Positions 8,986 through 17,214 of a stretch of DNA of 64,000 nucleotides are shown in pieces. The stretch's first letter is position 1. Each line of letters begins with the position of its first letter. The position numbers were made by a program, and so were the translations under genes. Source of the DNA: Paraburkholderia guartelaensis (GTDB lineage: Bacteria > Pseudomonadota > Gammaproteobacteria > Burkholderiales > Burkholderiaceae); assembly GCF_004353905.1 (NCBI RefSeq), contig NZ_SMOD01000016.1:62001-126000 (forward strand), in the 5' to 3' direction. Under the pieces are notes generated by a model that was not told the DNA's origin, did no database searches, and was given only the letters and a program-made list of their open reading frames with translations.

Positions 8986-9262
8986 CTCGCGTCGTTCAAG
9001 GGGCCTAATCGAGCGCCCCAAAGGCGGCGGCAGGAAGCAGGCACGCGAAACGCTGCAGAGCGCATAACTGTACGCGCCTTCCTGGTGTCACTCCTGGTTT
9101 GCATACAACGCGCCGCCAGGCGACGCTATCCATGTAACACCCGTGCGTGCAGCGCCAGTGCGGGGCAGGCGATTTTCCACGAGCCGTGATATCGTTTTGT
9201 CATCGGATTCGAAGTCTGCACGCACCCGTCAATCGAACTCTGTTACTTTCGCGAGCGTCGCC

Positions 9263-9628
9263 ATGAGTGATGTACGCCACCATCTGAGTCCGCGCGATCG
9301 CGTGGAGCTGCTCTGCTGGCTCACCTGCGGGAGCCTCGGGGCCTACTATCTCAACGAATCCTGGCCCAACGCGGCCTTTCACGTCCAGGCGGCGCACAAG
9401 TGGCTCGACCGTCACGCGCGCGAAGCCGACTGGCTCGCGATCGCACGCCTCGCCGCCATGGCGCAGGACATCGCGCAGCAGCACGCATGGTTCGTGGACG
9501 CGGTCTGGGCGCGCGACGCCGTCGAGGAAATTCTCGACACCGACGACCTGAACTATCAGGCCAAGCTCGTCCTGCAAGTGCTCAAGGACTGCGAACGAGC
9601 GCTCGCCGACCGCCGCCCCGCCGATTAA
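9263..9628 (+). CDS. Hypothetical protein, 121 aa
   Basis: Chosen start ATG at 9263 (MSDVRHHLSPRDRVELLCWL); the open frame extends back to 9143 but that part has no protein-like pattern. The protein is soluble-looking and mostly helical, rich in Trp and Ala, with segments such as EADWLAIARLAAMAQDIAQQ and DDLNYQAKLVLQVLKDCERA. No signal peptide or known motif was recognised. High-GC codon bias and a hairpin just after the stop support a real gene. Function unknown. Confidence 0.75.
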   Translation: MSDVRHHLSPRDRVELLCWLTCGSLGAYYLNESWPNAAFHVQAAHKWLDRHAREADWLAIARLAAMAQDIAQQHAWFVDAVWARDAVEEILDTDDLNYQAKLVLQVLKDCERALADRRPAD

Positions 9629-9638
9629 GCACGAAGCC

Positions 9639-9660
9639 GGAACCCCATAAGCGGGGTTCC
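9639..9660 (+). terminator. Hairpin after the 121-aa gene
   Basis: GGAACCCC (9639-9646) pairs with GGGGTTCC (9653-9660). It begins 10 bp after the stop codon. No T run follows, so it may be an mRNA-stabilising or weak terminator structure. Confidence 0.6.
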
Positions 9661-9669
9661 CCACAGAGG

Positions 9670-9703
9670 CCACGCGTTTCTCCATCAAATGATGGACGCG
9701 TGG
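9670..9703. repeat. 34-bp interrupted palindrome
   Basis: CCACGCGT (9670-9677) pairs with ACGCGTGG (9696-9703). Inside, CCATC (9682-9686) pairs with GATGG (9691-9695) around AAAT. There is no T run. It stands 82 bp before the small secreted protein gene and could be an operator or a structured leader. Confidence 0.6.
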
Positions 9704-9785
9704 TGGTTATCCTCAGAACATACTTCCGCTTGCTGCGCCGGCCCTTTCCCCTTTGCCGGCCGCTCACCCACGCGGGAGAACCTAG

Positions 9786-10010
9786 ATGACTCGCCCCCTC
9801 GCCCCGATGTTCGCCGCCGCGCTCTTCGCGTTGGCGTCGGCGAGCCCCGCTGTGCTCGCGCAAACCGGCAGCCATGCGACCGCCGTCAACGCCGCCCGGC
9901 CCATCCAGTTACAAAAAGTCGCGAAGCCGGCGCCCAAAGCCCAGCAAACCGCAAAAGCCACCAAGCCCGCTCCGCAATCGCTGCGCTGGCTGATGTCGGA
10001 ATCTCCATGA
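9786..10010 (+). CDS. Small secreted or periplasmic protein, 74 aa, unknown
   Basis: The ATG at 9786 has GGGAGAA seven bases upstream, a strong site. Residues 1-~25 are a clear Sec signal peptide (FAAALFALASASPAVLAQ). The mature part of ~49 residues is basic and Lys/Ala/Gln/Pro-rich (KVAKPAPKAQQTAKATKPAP), ending RWLMSESP. Low complexity argues for a disordered periplasmic or envelope peptide. It is convergent with the efflux operon that follows. No family recognised. Confidence 0.7.
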   Translation: MTRPLAPMFAAALFALASASPAVLAQTGSHATAVNAARPIQLQKVAKPAPKAQQTAKATKPAPQSLRWLMSESP

Positions 10011-10077
10011 AACGAACCGGCGCGCCCGCGCCAGGTTCGCCCCTCGCCACCCCGCCTCGAAGCGCAGCCGTCGCGGC

Positions 10078-11529
10078 TCAAGACTGCGACGGCTTCGCGC
10101 TGTCTGCCGCCGGCGGCGGCGCTGCCGGCGTCCAGCCATAACCGAGCGCCTTGTACAGGTTCACGATCTGCGAGAGTTCCTGGTCCTGCAGCGACGACTG
10201 CTGCAATTGCGCGTTGAAGAGACTTCGCTCGGCATCGAGCACTTCCAGATAGCTCGTGTAGCCGCCTTCGTACAGGTCGCGCGCAACTGACGTGTATTCC
10301 GTGAGCGCAGCCACCTGGCGCGTCGTCGAATCCAGCTGATCGCGCGTGCGCGCCACGCCCACGAGCGCATTCTCGACATCGGCGAACGCCTGCTGGATCG
10401 CCTGCTGATAGGTGAAGAGCGCTTCCTGCTGCACGGCTTCGGCCTGATGCACGCCACCCGCGATCGCGCCCCCTTCGAAAATTGGCTGCGTAACCGCGCC
10501 CGCGAACGACCATACGCGCGCGGGGCCGGTCCAGAGCCCCGAGAGCGCCGTGCTCGCCGCGCCGAACAGTCCCGTGAGCGAAATCTGCGGGAAATACAGC
10601 GCGCGCGCCGCGCCGATCGACGCATTCGCCGAAATGAGCGTTTGTTCGGCCTGCAGAATATCGGGCCGGCGCTCCAGCAGCGTCGACGGCAGGCCCGCGG
10701 GAATGGCGGGCGCGGTGAGTTCGGTGATCGACTTGCCACGCGGAATCGGCCCAGGATTCTGGCCCAGCAGCAGCGAAATGGCGTCTTCCTGCGTCGCGAT
10801 CTGCTGCTGGATCGAATACACGGATGTCTGCGCCGATTGGTACTCCGACTGCGCCTGGCTCACCTGCAGCCTCGAAACGACGCCACCCGCATAGCGCTCA
10901 TTGAAGAGATCGAGCGCACCCTTGCGGCTTTCGAGCGTGTCCTGCGCGATGACGAGCTGATTGTCGAAGTCGCGCAGCTGCAGATACGACGTGGCCACGT
11001 TCGCGATGATGGAAATGCGCGTGGCCTGCTGCGCGGACTGCGTGCTCATATAATCGGCGCGCGCGGCTTCAGTCAGCCTGCGCAAGTGGCCGAACAAATC
11101 GAGTTCCCAGGACACCGCGCCGTTCAGCTCCACCTGGTTGCCGACCACGGGCGGGAAGCCCGGCGCCGACACGCCACGGCTGCGCGACGCACCGAAGTTC
11201 GCCGACACCTGCGGGAAAAGGCCCGCGCGCGTCACGACGTAACGACCGTAGAACTCCTCGACGCGCGCCGCCGCAATCAGGAGATCCTTGTTCTGCGCGA
11301 GCGCCTTCGTGACCAGGTCGTTGAGCACCGGGTCGTTGAACTGCGTCCACCAGTCGAGCGAGGTGTCGACGGCTTCCGCCTGCGGCGAGGCGTAGCGAAA
11401 CGTCGACGGCGTCTCGACCGCCGGGCGGTGATAGTCCGGCCCGACCGCGCAGGCGCCAAGACAGACCGTCGCGACGACCAGCCCGAGCGGACGCAGCGCG
11501 CGATTCGTCAGATTCAGACGTGTCTTCAT
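10078..11529 (-). CDS. RND efflux outer-membrane channel lipoprotein (NodT/OprM family)
   Basis: 483 residues. The signal peptide ends in the lipobox LGACAVGPDY, so the mature protein is lipidated at Cys. Two OEP repeats of TolC-type coiled-coil and beta-barrel sequence follow (e.g. ERRPDILQAEQTLISANASI and YLEVLDAERSLFNAQLQQSS). The C-terminus is Pro/Ala-rich. It is the last gene of the operon, three bases after the pump gene, with AGGAGGG before its ATG. It forms the trimeric exit duct for the pump and adaptor encoded upstream. Confidence 0.96.
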   Translation of the reverse strand: MKTRLNLTNRALRPLGLVVATVCLGACAVGPDYHRPAVETPSTFRYASPQAEAVDTSLDWWTQFNDPVLNDLVTKALAQNKDLLIAAARVEEFYGRYVVTRAGLFPQVSANFGASRSRGVSAPGFPPVVGNQVELNGAVSWELDLFGHLRRLTEAARADYMSTQSAQQATRISIIANVATSYLQLRDFDNQLVIAQDTLESRKGALDLFNERYAGGVVSRLQVSQAQSEYQSAQTSVYSIQQQIATQEDAISLLLGQNPGPIPRGKSITELTAPAIPAGLPSTLLERRPDILQAEQTLISANASIGAARALYFPQISLTGLFGAASTALSGLWTGPARVWSFAGAVTQPIFEGGAIAGGVHQAEAVQQEALFTYQQAIQQAFADVENALVGVARTRDQLDSTTRQVAALTEYTSVARDLYEGGYTSYLEVLDAERSLFNAQLQQSSLQDQELSQIVNLYKALGYGWTPAAPPPAADSAKPSQS

Positions 11530-11532
11530 CGC

Positions 11533-14500
11533 TCAGCCCTCCTGCGAAGGCGGCGCTACCGGGGGCGTGCCGGCATGCGGCGTGGGGTCCGCTTTCTTGC
11601 GCGACGAGAGCGTTTCCAGTCCCCAGAAGAACATCGGAATGAAGAAGAGCGCGATCACCGTGGCGCCGAGCATGCCCGCGATCACGCCGGTGCCGAGCGA
11701 GCGCCGGCTCGCAGCCGATGCGCCGCTGGCAATGGCGAGCGGCACGCAGCCCAGGATGAACGCGAGCGAGGTCATGATGATCGGCCGCAGACGCAGCTTT
11801 GCGGCGTGCAGCGCGGCCTCGTACGGCGACATGTTCTCCTTCTCGCGCATTTCGACGGCGAACTCGAAGATCAGAATGGCGTTCTTCGCCGCGAGCGCGA
11901 TCAGCACGGTCAAGCCGATCTGGAAGTACACGTCGTTTTCCATGCCGCGCAACAAGATGCCCACCAGCGCCCCGAAAATCGCGAACGGCACGGCCAGCAG
12001 CACGCCAACCGGCAGCGACCACTTCTCGTACTGCGCCGCGAGAATGAGGAACACCATCAGCAGTGCGAAGCCGAACACGAGCGCCGCCGTCGAGCCGGCC
12101 TTCTTTTCTTCGTACGCCTGCCCGCTCCACTCGTAGCTGTAGCCCTCGCCCAGCACTTCGTTGGCGATTTGCTCCATTGCCGCGATTGCCTCGCCCGAGC
12201 TGTGGCCCGGTGCGGCGTCGCCGGTAATCTTCGCCGCCGGGAAGTTGTTGAAGCGGTTGACGATATCAGGTCCAGGCACGAAACGCGAAGTCGTCACGGC
12301 CTTGATCGGCACCATGTCGTTGTTGCGGTTGCGCACATAGAGCTGCTGGATATCGTCCGGGCTCAAGCGGTATTGCGGCTCGGCCTGAATGATCACCTGG
12401 AAGAGACGACTGCCCTTCGGGAACTGGCTCACGTACAAGGAACCGAACATCGTCTGGAGTGCAGAATAGATGTCCTGAACCGGAACGCCGAGCGTTTCCG
12501 CCCGCTCGCGGTCCACTTCCACGAGCAACTGCCGCGAGTTCGTGTTGATGGTCGAATTCACGCCGCGCAGCGCCGGGTTCTGGCGCGCCTTCGCAATCAC
12601 CTGGCGCACCTTTTCTTCGAGCTGCTGATAGCTGCCGTCGCCGGTGCTCTGCAGCCAGAACTCAAAGCCGCCCGTTGTGCCGAGGCCTGGAATCGACGGT
12701 GGATTGAGCGGCACGACCACGCCGTCCTTGAACGTGGAGAACGCCTTGGTGGCGTCGCGGATCAAGTCCTCCGCCGTGCCATTTTCGCCGCGATCCTTGA
12801 AGCCCTTGAGCGTCACGAACAGCGTGCCCGCGTTCGACTTGTACTGCGAGTCGATCAGGCTGTAGCCGATCGGCGCCGCCACCGAACTCACGGCAGGCTG
12901 TTTCGCGAACCAGTCCTCCGCTTTCTTCGACAGGTCGCCGGTGCGGTCCAGACTCGCCGCGTCGGGCATCACGACGGCGCCGAACAGATAGCCCTGATCC
13001 TCCACGGGCAGGAACGACGATGGAATATGTTTGAAGAGGCCGACGGTTGCGATCAGCATCACGACGATCAGACCGATGGAGAGGATCACGCGGCGTATCG
13101 CGGTCTGCACCCAGCTGCCATAGCCCTCGGTCAGGCTGTCGAACTTCTCGTTGAACCAGCGGAAAAAGCGGTTTTTCTTGTGCTCGCCTGGCTTGAGCAG
13201 GATGGCCGCGAGCGCGGGCGAAAGCGTGAGCGCGACGATACCCGAAAGCACCACCGAGACCGCGATTGTCACCGCGAACTGCTTGTAGAGCTGCCCCGTG
13301 ATACCCGAGAGAAACGCCACCGGTATGAACACCGCGAGCAGCACCAGCACGATCGCCACCACCGGTCCGCTCACTTCGTCCATCGCGCGTTTGGCCGCTT
13401 CCTTGGGTGGTAGCTTGAACTCGGTCATGTTGCGCTCGACGTTTTCGATCACCACGATCGCGTCGTCCACCACGATACCGATGGCCAGCACCATGCCGAA
13501 CAACGTAAGCATGTTGATCGAGAAGCCGAACGCCTCCATGCCGATGAACGCGCCGATGATCGACACGGGCACCGCGAGCAGCGGCACGAGCGTCGCCCGG
13601 AAGCTTTGCAGGAAGATGTACACCACGATGATCACGAGAATCACCGCATCGCGCAGCGTATGGACCACCTCGTTGATCGACTCGTGCACGAACTCGGTCG
13701 TATCGAGCGCGACTTCATACTTGAGACCGGGCGGAAAGCTCTTGTTCAACTGCTCGAGTGTCTGACGCACCTGCTTGGCCACCTGCAGTGCATTCGCGCC
13801 CGGCTGCTGATACACGGCAAGCAGTGTGGCCGTCTTGCCGTTGTAGCGGCCTCGCAGCGAATAGTCCTTGGCGCCCAGGTCCGCGTGACCGATGTCCTTG
13901 AGGCGCACGATCGCCGCATCGCCCGACGCCGCGCGCAGGATGATATTGTCGAAATCGGCAGGCTCCGTGAGGCGGCCCTTCGTCGTCACCGGGAACGTCT
14001 GGTTCACGGGTTTGTTGGTCGGCGCCTGGCCAAGCCGCCCCGCGGAGAACTGCTGGTTCTGCTGCGCAATCGCGTTCTGCACGTCGGCCACGGTAATGCC
14101 GAGCTTCGCCATGCGGTCGGGCTTGAGCCACACGCGCATCGCATAGTCAGCAGAACCGAAGATCGACGCCTGGTTCGCACCCGGAATGCGCTTGAGCGCG
14201 TCGAGCACGTAGACGTTGGCGTAGTTCGCCACATAGGCCGCATCGTAGGCGTTGTCGGGCGAATAGATTGCGATCACCATCATGAACGCCGACGAGCGCT
14301 TCTGCACCGACACGCCCTGGGCCGTCACCGAGTCGGGCAAGAAAGGCAGCGCGAGGTTCACGCGGTTTTGCACGTCCACCTGGGCGAGCGACGGATCGGT
14401 GCCGATGTTGAAATACACCGTGAGCGTCATGTTGCCCGTCGAGGAACTCGACGAGTTCATGTACATCATGTTGTCCGCGCCGTTCACCTGCTGTTCGATC

Positions 14501-14697
14501 GGCGCGGCCACGTTCTGCGCGACGATATCGGCGCTCGCGCCCGGATATGTGGCGCTCACCGTGATGGTCGGCGGCGCGATGTCCGGAAACTGCGCGATCG
14601 GCAGGTTGAACATCGACACCAGACCCGCGACGACGAGCACGATCGAGAGGACCGACGCAAAAATTGGCCGGTCAATAAAGAAGTGGGAGAACTTCAT
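11533..14697 (-). CDS. RND multidrug pump, HAE1/AcrB family
   Basis: 1054 residues, the standard length. It starts MKFSHFFIDRPIFASVLSIV, typical of HAE1 pumps. The proton-relay motif GIVVDDAIVVIENVERNMTE carries the two TM4 aspartates, and PSSFLPVEDQGYLFGAVVMP and GMENDVYFQIGLTVLIALAA are family landmarks. Twelve membrane helices and two large periplasmic loops are expected. It pumps amphiphilic drugs, dyes or solvents from inner membrane and periplasm through the outer-membrane channel. The gene sits three bases after the adaptor gene and has GGGAGG before its ATG. The substrate range and regulator are unknown; no TetR or LysR gene flanks the operon. Confidence 0.96.
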   Translation of the reverse strand: MKFSHFFIDRPIFASVLSIVLVVAGLVSMFNLPIAQFPDIAPPTITVSATYPGASADIVAQNVAAPIEQQVNGADNMMYMNSSSSSTGNMTLTVYFNIGTDPSLAQVDVQNRVNLALPFLPDSVTAQGVSVQKRSSAFMMVIAIYSPDNAYDAAYVANYANVYVLDALKRIPGANQASIFGSADYAMRVWLKPDRMAKLGITVADVQNAIAQQNQQFSAGRLGQAPTNKPVNQTFPVTTKGRLTEPADFDNIILRAASGDAAIVRLKDIGHADLGAKDYSLRGRYNGKTATLLAVYQQPGANALQVAKQVRQTLEQLNKSFPPGLKYEVALDTTEFVHESINEVVHTLRDAVILVIIVVYIFLQSFRATLVPLLAVPVSIIGAFIGMEAFGFSINMLTLFGMVLAIGIVVDDAIVVIENVERNMTEFKLPPKEAAKRAMDEVSGPVVAIVLVLLAVFIPVAFLSGITGQLYKQFAVTIAVSVVLSGIVALTLSPALAAILLKPGEHKKNRFFRWFNEKFDSLTEGYGSWVQTAIRRVILSIGLIVVMLIATVGLFKHIPSSFLPVEDQGYLFGAVVMPDAASLDRTGDLSKKAEDWFAKQPAVSSVAAPIGYSLIDSQYKSNAGTLFVTLKGFKDRGENGTAEDLIRDATKAFSTFKDGVVVPLNPPSIPGLGTTGGFEFWLQSTGDGSYQQLEEKVRQVIAKARQNPALRGVNSTINTNSRQLLVEVDRERAETLGVPVQDIYSALQTMFGSLYVSQFPKGSRLFQVIIQAEPQYRLSPDDIQQLYVRNRNNDMVPIKAVTTSRFVPGPDIVNRFNNFPAAKITGDAAPGHSSGEAIAAMEQIANEVLGEGYSYEWSGQAYEEKKAGSTAALVFGFALLMVFLILAAQYEKWSLPVGVLLAVPFAIFGALVGILLRGMENDVYFQIGLTVLIALAAKNAILIFEFAVEMREKENMSPYEAALHAAKLRLRPIIMTSLAFILGCVPLAIASGASAASRRSLGTGVIAGMLGATVIALFFIPMFFWGLETLSSRKKADPTPHAGTPPVAPPSQEG

Positions 14698-14700
14698 CGT

Positions 14701-16311
14701 TCAGCCTCCCGCAGCGGGCGAGAACGTGACGTCCACGCGGCGGGATTTGTCGGGCGGATCGTTGGCGACGATCTGCGCCGGTTTGCGCATCTCGATGCGC
14801 TCGGTCTTCACGCCGGCCACGACCAGCGCCGAGCGCACCGTGGCCGCACGGGCGGCCGCGAGACGCTCATTCTCGGCTTGCGAGCCGCTCGAATCGGTGT
14901 AGCCGGAAATCACCACGCGCATGCCCGGCTCGGCAACGAGCCGTCGTGCCACGCCCGCGAGCGCGTCGGCCGACTGGGCGTCGAGGCTCGAACTCCCCGA
15001 CGCGAAGTAAAGCGCGGTGTGTTCGCCCAGCACATCGGCAGCGCCGGAGGCAGGGGATGGTTGAGCGGCCGGCGTACCCGCGTTGGCCTGTGCGTTAGCG
15101 TTCGCAGCCGCCGGGCCGGAAGCCGCAGCCGCGCCGCCTACACCGCCGTCAGGCCCGCCGATATTGACGGCCGCAGGCGGCGTGGCCACGAGATTCGCCT
15201 TCACCGGCGCACCGGGCATGAGCCGCAGCGTATTGTCGATGACGACATGATCGCCCGGATGCAGACCCGACTTGATCACCCAGTCGTTGCCGTTCCACTC
15301 ACCCGTTTCCACCACGCGCTGCTGCGCCTTGCCGTCCTTGTCGACGGTCCACACATACGCGCCGCGCGGCCCCTGCTGCACCGCCGCCTGCGGCACGGCC
15401 ACCGCGGAAGTCCGCAGCGCGCCCAGCAGCTTGATACGCACGAACTGACCGGGCCGCAGCGACCCCGTGGGGTTCGGCATGGCGGCGCGTATCAGGTAGG
15501 TGCCGGTTTCCGAGCTGAGCGAGGCATCTGTAAACGCGATGTGGCCGCGTTCCGGATAGATGCTGCCGTCGGCGAGTACGATCACCGCCTCGAGCTTGCC
15601 GACGGGCGGCAGCTTGAGCGTGCCGTTCTGCGTTTGCGTGCGCAGATCGAGCATCTCATTCTCGGAGAGCGAGAAGTTGATCCACATGGGATCGAGCTTC
15701 GCCACGTAGGTGAGCAGGCTGTTGGTCGCATCGATATACGAACCGTTCTGCTTCTTCGCGAAGCTCGAAAGGCCGGTAACGGGCGCGACGATCGTCGTAT
15801 AGCCGAGATTGAGCGTGGCGCTGATGACATTCGCCCGCGCACCTTCGACCGCAGCGGCGGCCGCCTGCTCCTGGCCGATCGAATCGTCGAGATCCTTCTG
15901 GCTCAACGCGTTCTTCGCGGCGAGCGGACGCACGCGGTTGAGATTGGCCTGCGCGGTGACGAGCCGCGCCTTCTGCTGCGCAAGCTCGGCCTGCGCAGCA
16001 TCGAGCGCGGCCTCGAACGGTTTGCGGTCCATGACGAACATCACGTCGCCCGCATGGACCAGCGAGCCTTCGGTATACACGCGCTTTTCGAGGAAGCCGT
16101 TCACGCGCGCGCGAATTTCGACCTGCTGCGAGCTTTCTGTCTGTCCAACGTATTCGAATACCACCGGTACGTCGCGCAATGCGACATTGATCACGTCGAC
16201 GTTTGCGGCAGGTCGTGTTTCAGCAGCAGGTTTGTTGTCATGACATGCAACCACGCTCACCAGCAATCCCAGCGACAGGCAAAGGCTGGCCACCCGAAAT
16301 CCGTGAGTCAT
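14701..16311 (-). CDS. RND periplasmic adaptor lipoprotein with fused OmpA-like C-terminal domain
   Basis: 536 residues from the ATG at 16309-16311 (GGAG six bases upstream); a longer frame to 16422 lacks a site. The signal peptide ends in the lipobox SVVACHDN. Residues ~40-385 form a normal AcrA/MexA adaptor: a lipoyl half (VEIRARVNGFLEKRVYTEGS), a hairpin (AALDAAQAELAQQKARLVTA), a beta-barrel and the membrane-proximal domain. After an Ala/Gly/Pro linker (~400-430) an OmpA-like peptidoglycan-binding module follows: ALYFASGSSSLDAQSADAL, VVISGYTDSSGSQAENERLA, then DKSRRVDVTF. Ordinary adaptors are ~370-420 aa and stop before this. It is the first gene of the operon. The fusion may anchor the pump to peptidoglycan (inference). 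Confidence 0.93.
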   Translation of the reverse strand: MTHGFRVASLCLSLGLLVSVVACHDNKPAAETRPAANVDVINVALRDVPVVFEYVGQTESSQQVEIRARVNGFLEKRVYTEGSLVHAGDVMFVMDRKPFEAALDAAQAELAQQKARLVTAQANLNRVRPLAAKNALSQKDLDDSIGQEQAAAAAVEGARANVISATLNLGYTTIVAPVTGLSSFAKKQNGSYIDATNSLLTYVAKLDPMWINFSLSENEMLDLRTQTQNGTLKLPPVGKLEAVIVLADGSIYPERGHIAFTDASLSSETGTYLIRAAMPNPTGSLRPGQFVRIKLLGALRTSAVAVPQAAVQQGPRGAYVWTVDKDGKAQQRVVETGEWNGNDWVIKSGLHPGDHVVIDNTLRLMPGAPVKANLVATPPAAVNIGGPDGGVGGAAAASGPAAANANAQANAGTPAAQPSPASGAADVLGEHTALYFASGSSSLDAQSADALAGVARRLVAEPGMRVVISGYTDSSGSQAENERLAAARAATVRSALVVAGVKTERIEMRKPAQIVANDPPDKSRRVDVTFSPAAGG

Positions 16312-16718
16312 GCTGTTCTCCGTTGTTATCGACGATCTGCGCTGGACCGACGAACCCCAAATCAGGCGCGCGCGGGCGATCAAGTCGAATCGATCGCCAA
16401 ACTGATTTTGGTGCTCGCGCAAATACTACTGTCTTTCGTGACAACGCAGAATCAGAGTGGCCAAAAAGTTGCACGCGATGACAGGACCGGCAGTCACGGA
16501 GTAACAGTGATCGAATTCGTTTCGAAATCCGAAATGAAGGTGCGCCAATCGTTCGCTAACGTTCTTGCGAATATGCTGAACGCTTGCGTATGGAGGGAAG
16601 GAGAAAGCGGGAGGCGAAGATTGCGGACGCACGAAACATGCGTCGCGTGAACTGCGGGAGGGAGAACATTCAGGCGTGACGCAACCGTCAAAGCGGCGGC
16701 TGCGTCACGCGTTGCGAA
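16312..16718. other. Upstream region of the RND operon
   Basis: 407 bp with no supported gene. It must contain the minus-strand promoter of the efflux operon; I could not fix -35/-10 boxes. The end next to 16719 holds an inverted repeat, GCGTGACGCA (16674-16683) with TGCGTCACGC (16701-16710). It lies just past the stop of the next gene and may help end its transcript, though no T run follows. Confidence 0.5.
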
Positions 16719-17078
16719 TCAGGCGGCGCGATCGAGCCGGCGCACCGAGCCGAATTCCGCACATGAAAGCGTGCGCATGAGCAGCGCCATGGCCTCGGCC
16801 ACGCGGCGGCGATCGAGTTCGACGTGCAGACAAGCGAGATCGCTGCGCCGATCGATATCGATTGTATGCACGCCGAGCGCGCCGCCAACCAGACCATGCA
16901 GCGTGCAGCGAGCGAGTTGCGCTTCGCTCGTGGGTACGCGCACGACCAGTTGCACCGTTGTGCGTTGGGTTGCCGGCTGAAGGGGCTTGCGCGAGTTGCG
17001 CAGGGAGAGGATGGGCCGCGGCGCGGCGGTAGAGTGGGAACCTCGGGAAATCGGGCCTTGCGAAGCGATAGACGACAT
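16719..17078 (-). CDS. Hypothetical protein, possible ferredoxin-like (ACT-type) fold
   Basis: 119 residues from the ATG at 17076-17078; the frame can extend to 17174, but that part looks non-coding. After a Ser/Pro/Arg-rich N-terminus, residues ~45-119 show a strand-helix-strand-strand-helix pattern: TVQLVVRVPTSEAQLARCTL, then GVHTIDIDRRSDLACLHVEL, then RRRVAEAMALLMRTLSCAEF. This resembles ACT-like or other ferredoxin-like small-molecule sensing domains, but no family signature is clear. It lies between the RND operon and the MHS transporter, all on the minus strand. Function unknown. Confidence 0.6.
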   Translation of the reverse strand: MSSIASQGPISRGSHSTAAPRPILSLRNSRKPLQPATQRTTVQLVVRVPTSEAQLARCTLHGLVGGALGVHTIDIDRRSDLACLHVELDRRRVAEAMALLMRTLSCAEFGSVRRLDRAA

Positions 17079-17178
17079 ACGTGTTGTGCGCACGCCGCCG
17101 TTTGAGGCTGCGCGCTTGAGTTGAACACGATCCGATTCTAGGCAGCGCCGCGTAAACGTCTGGTAAATAAACACGGCA

Positions 17179-17204
17179 CGGCCGCTAAAAATGCGTAGCG
17201 GCCG
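17179..17204 (-). terminator. Terminator of the MHS permease gene
   Basis: CGGCCGCTA (17179-17187) pairs with TAGCGGCCG (17196-17204). On the minus strand it follows the permease stop by ~10 bases and is trailed by a moderately T-rich stretch. Confidence 0.65.
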
Positions 17205-17214
17205 AAGACGTGCC

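Noticed and set aside
10447..13413. Plus-strand open frame of ~990 codons opposite the RND pump and outer-membrane genes
   Set aside because: It is Arg/His/Glu-rich antisense sequence typical of high-GC shadow frames, and the minus-strand genes are unmistakable.
13606..16650. Plus-strand open frame of ~1014 codons opposite the pump and adaptor genes
   Set aside because: Same reason: shadow composition, no ribosome-binding site, and overlap with two clear minus-strand genes.
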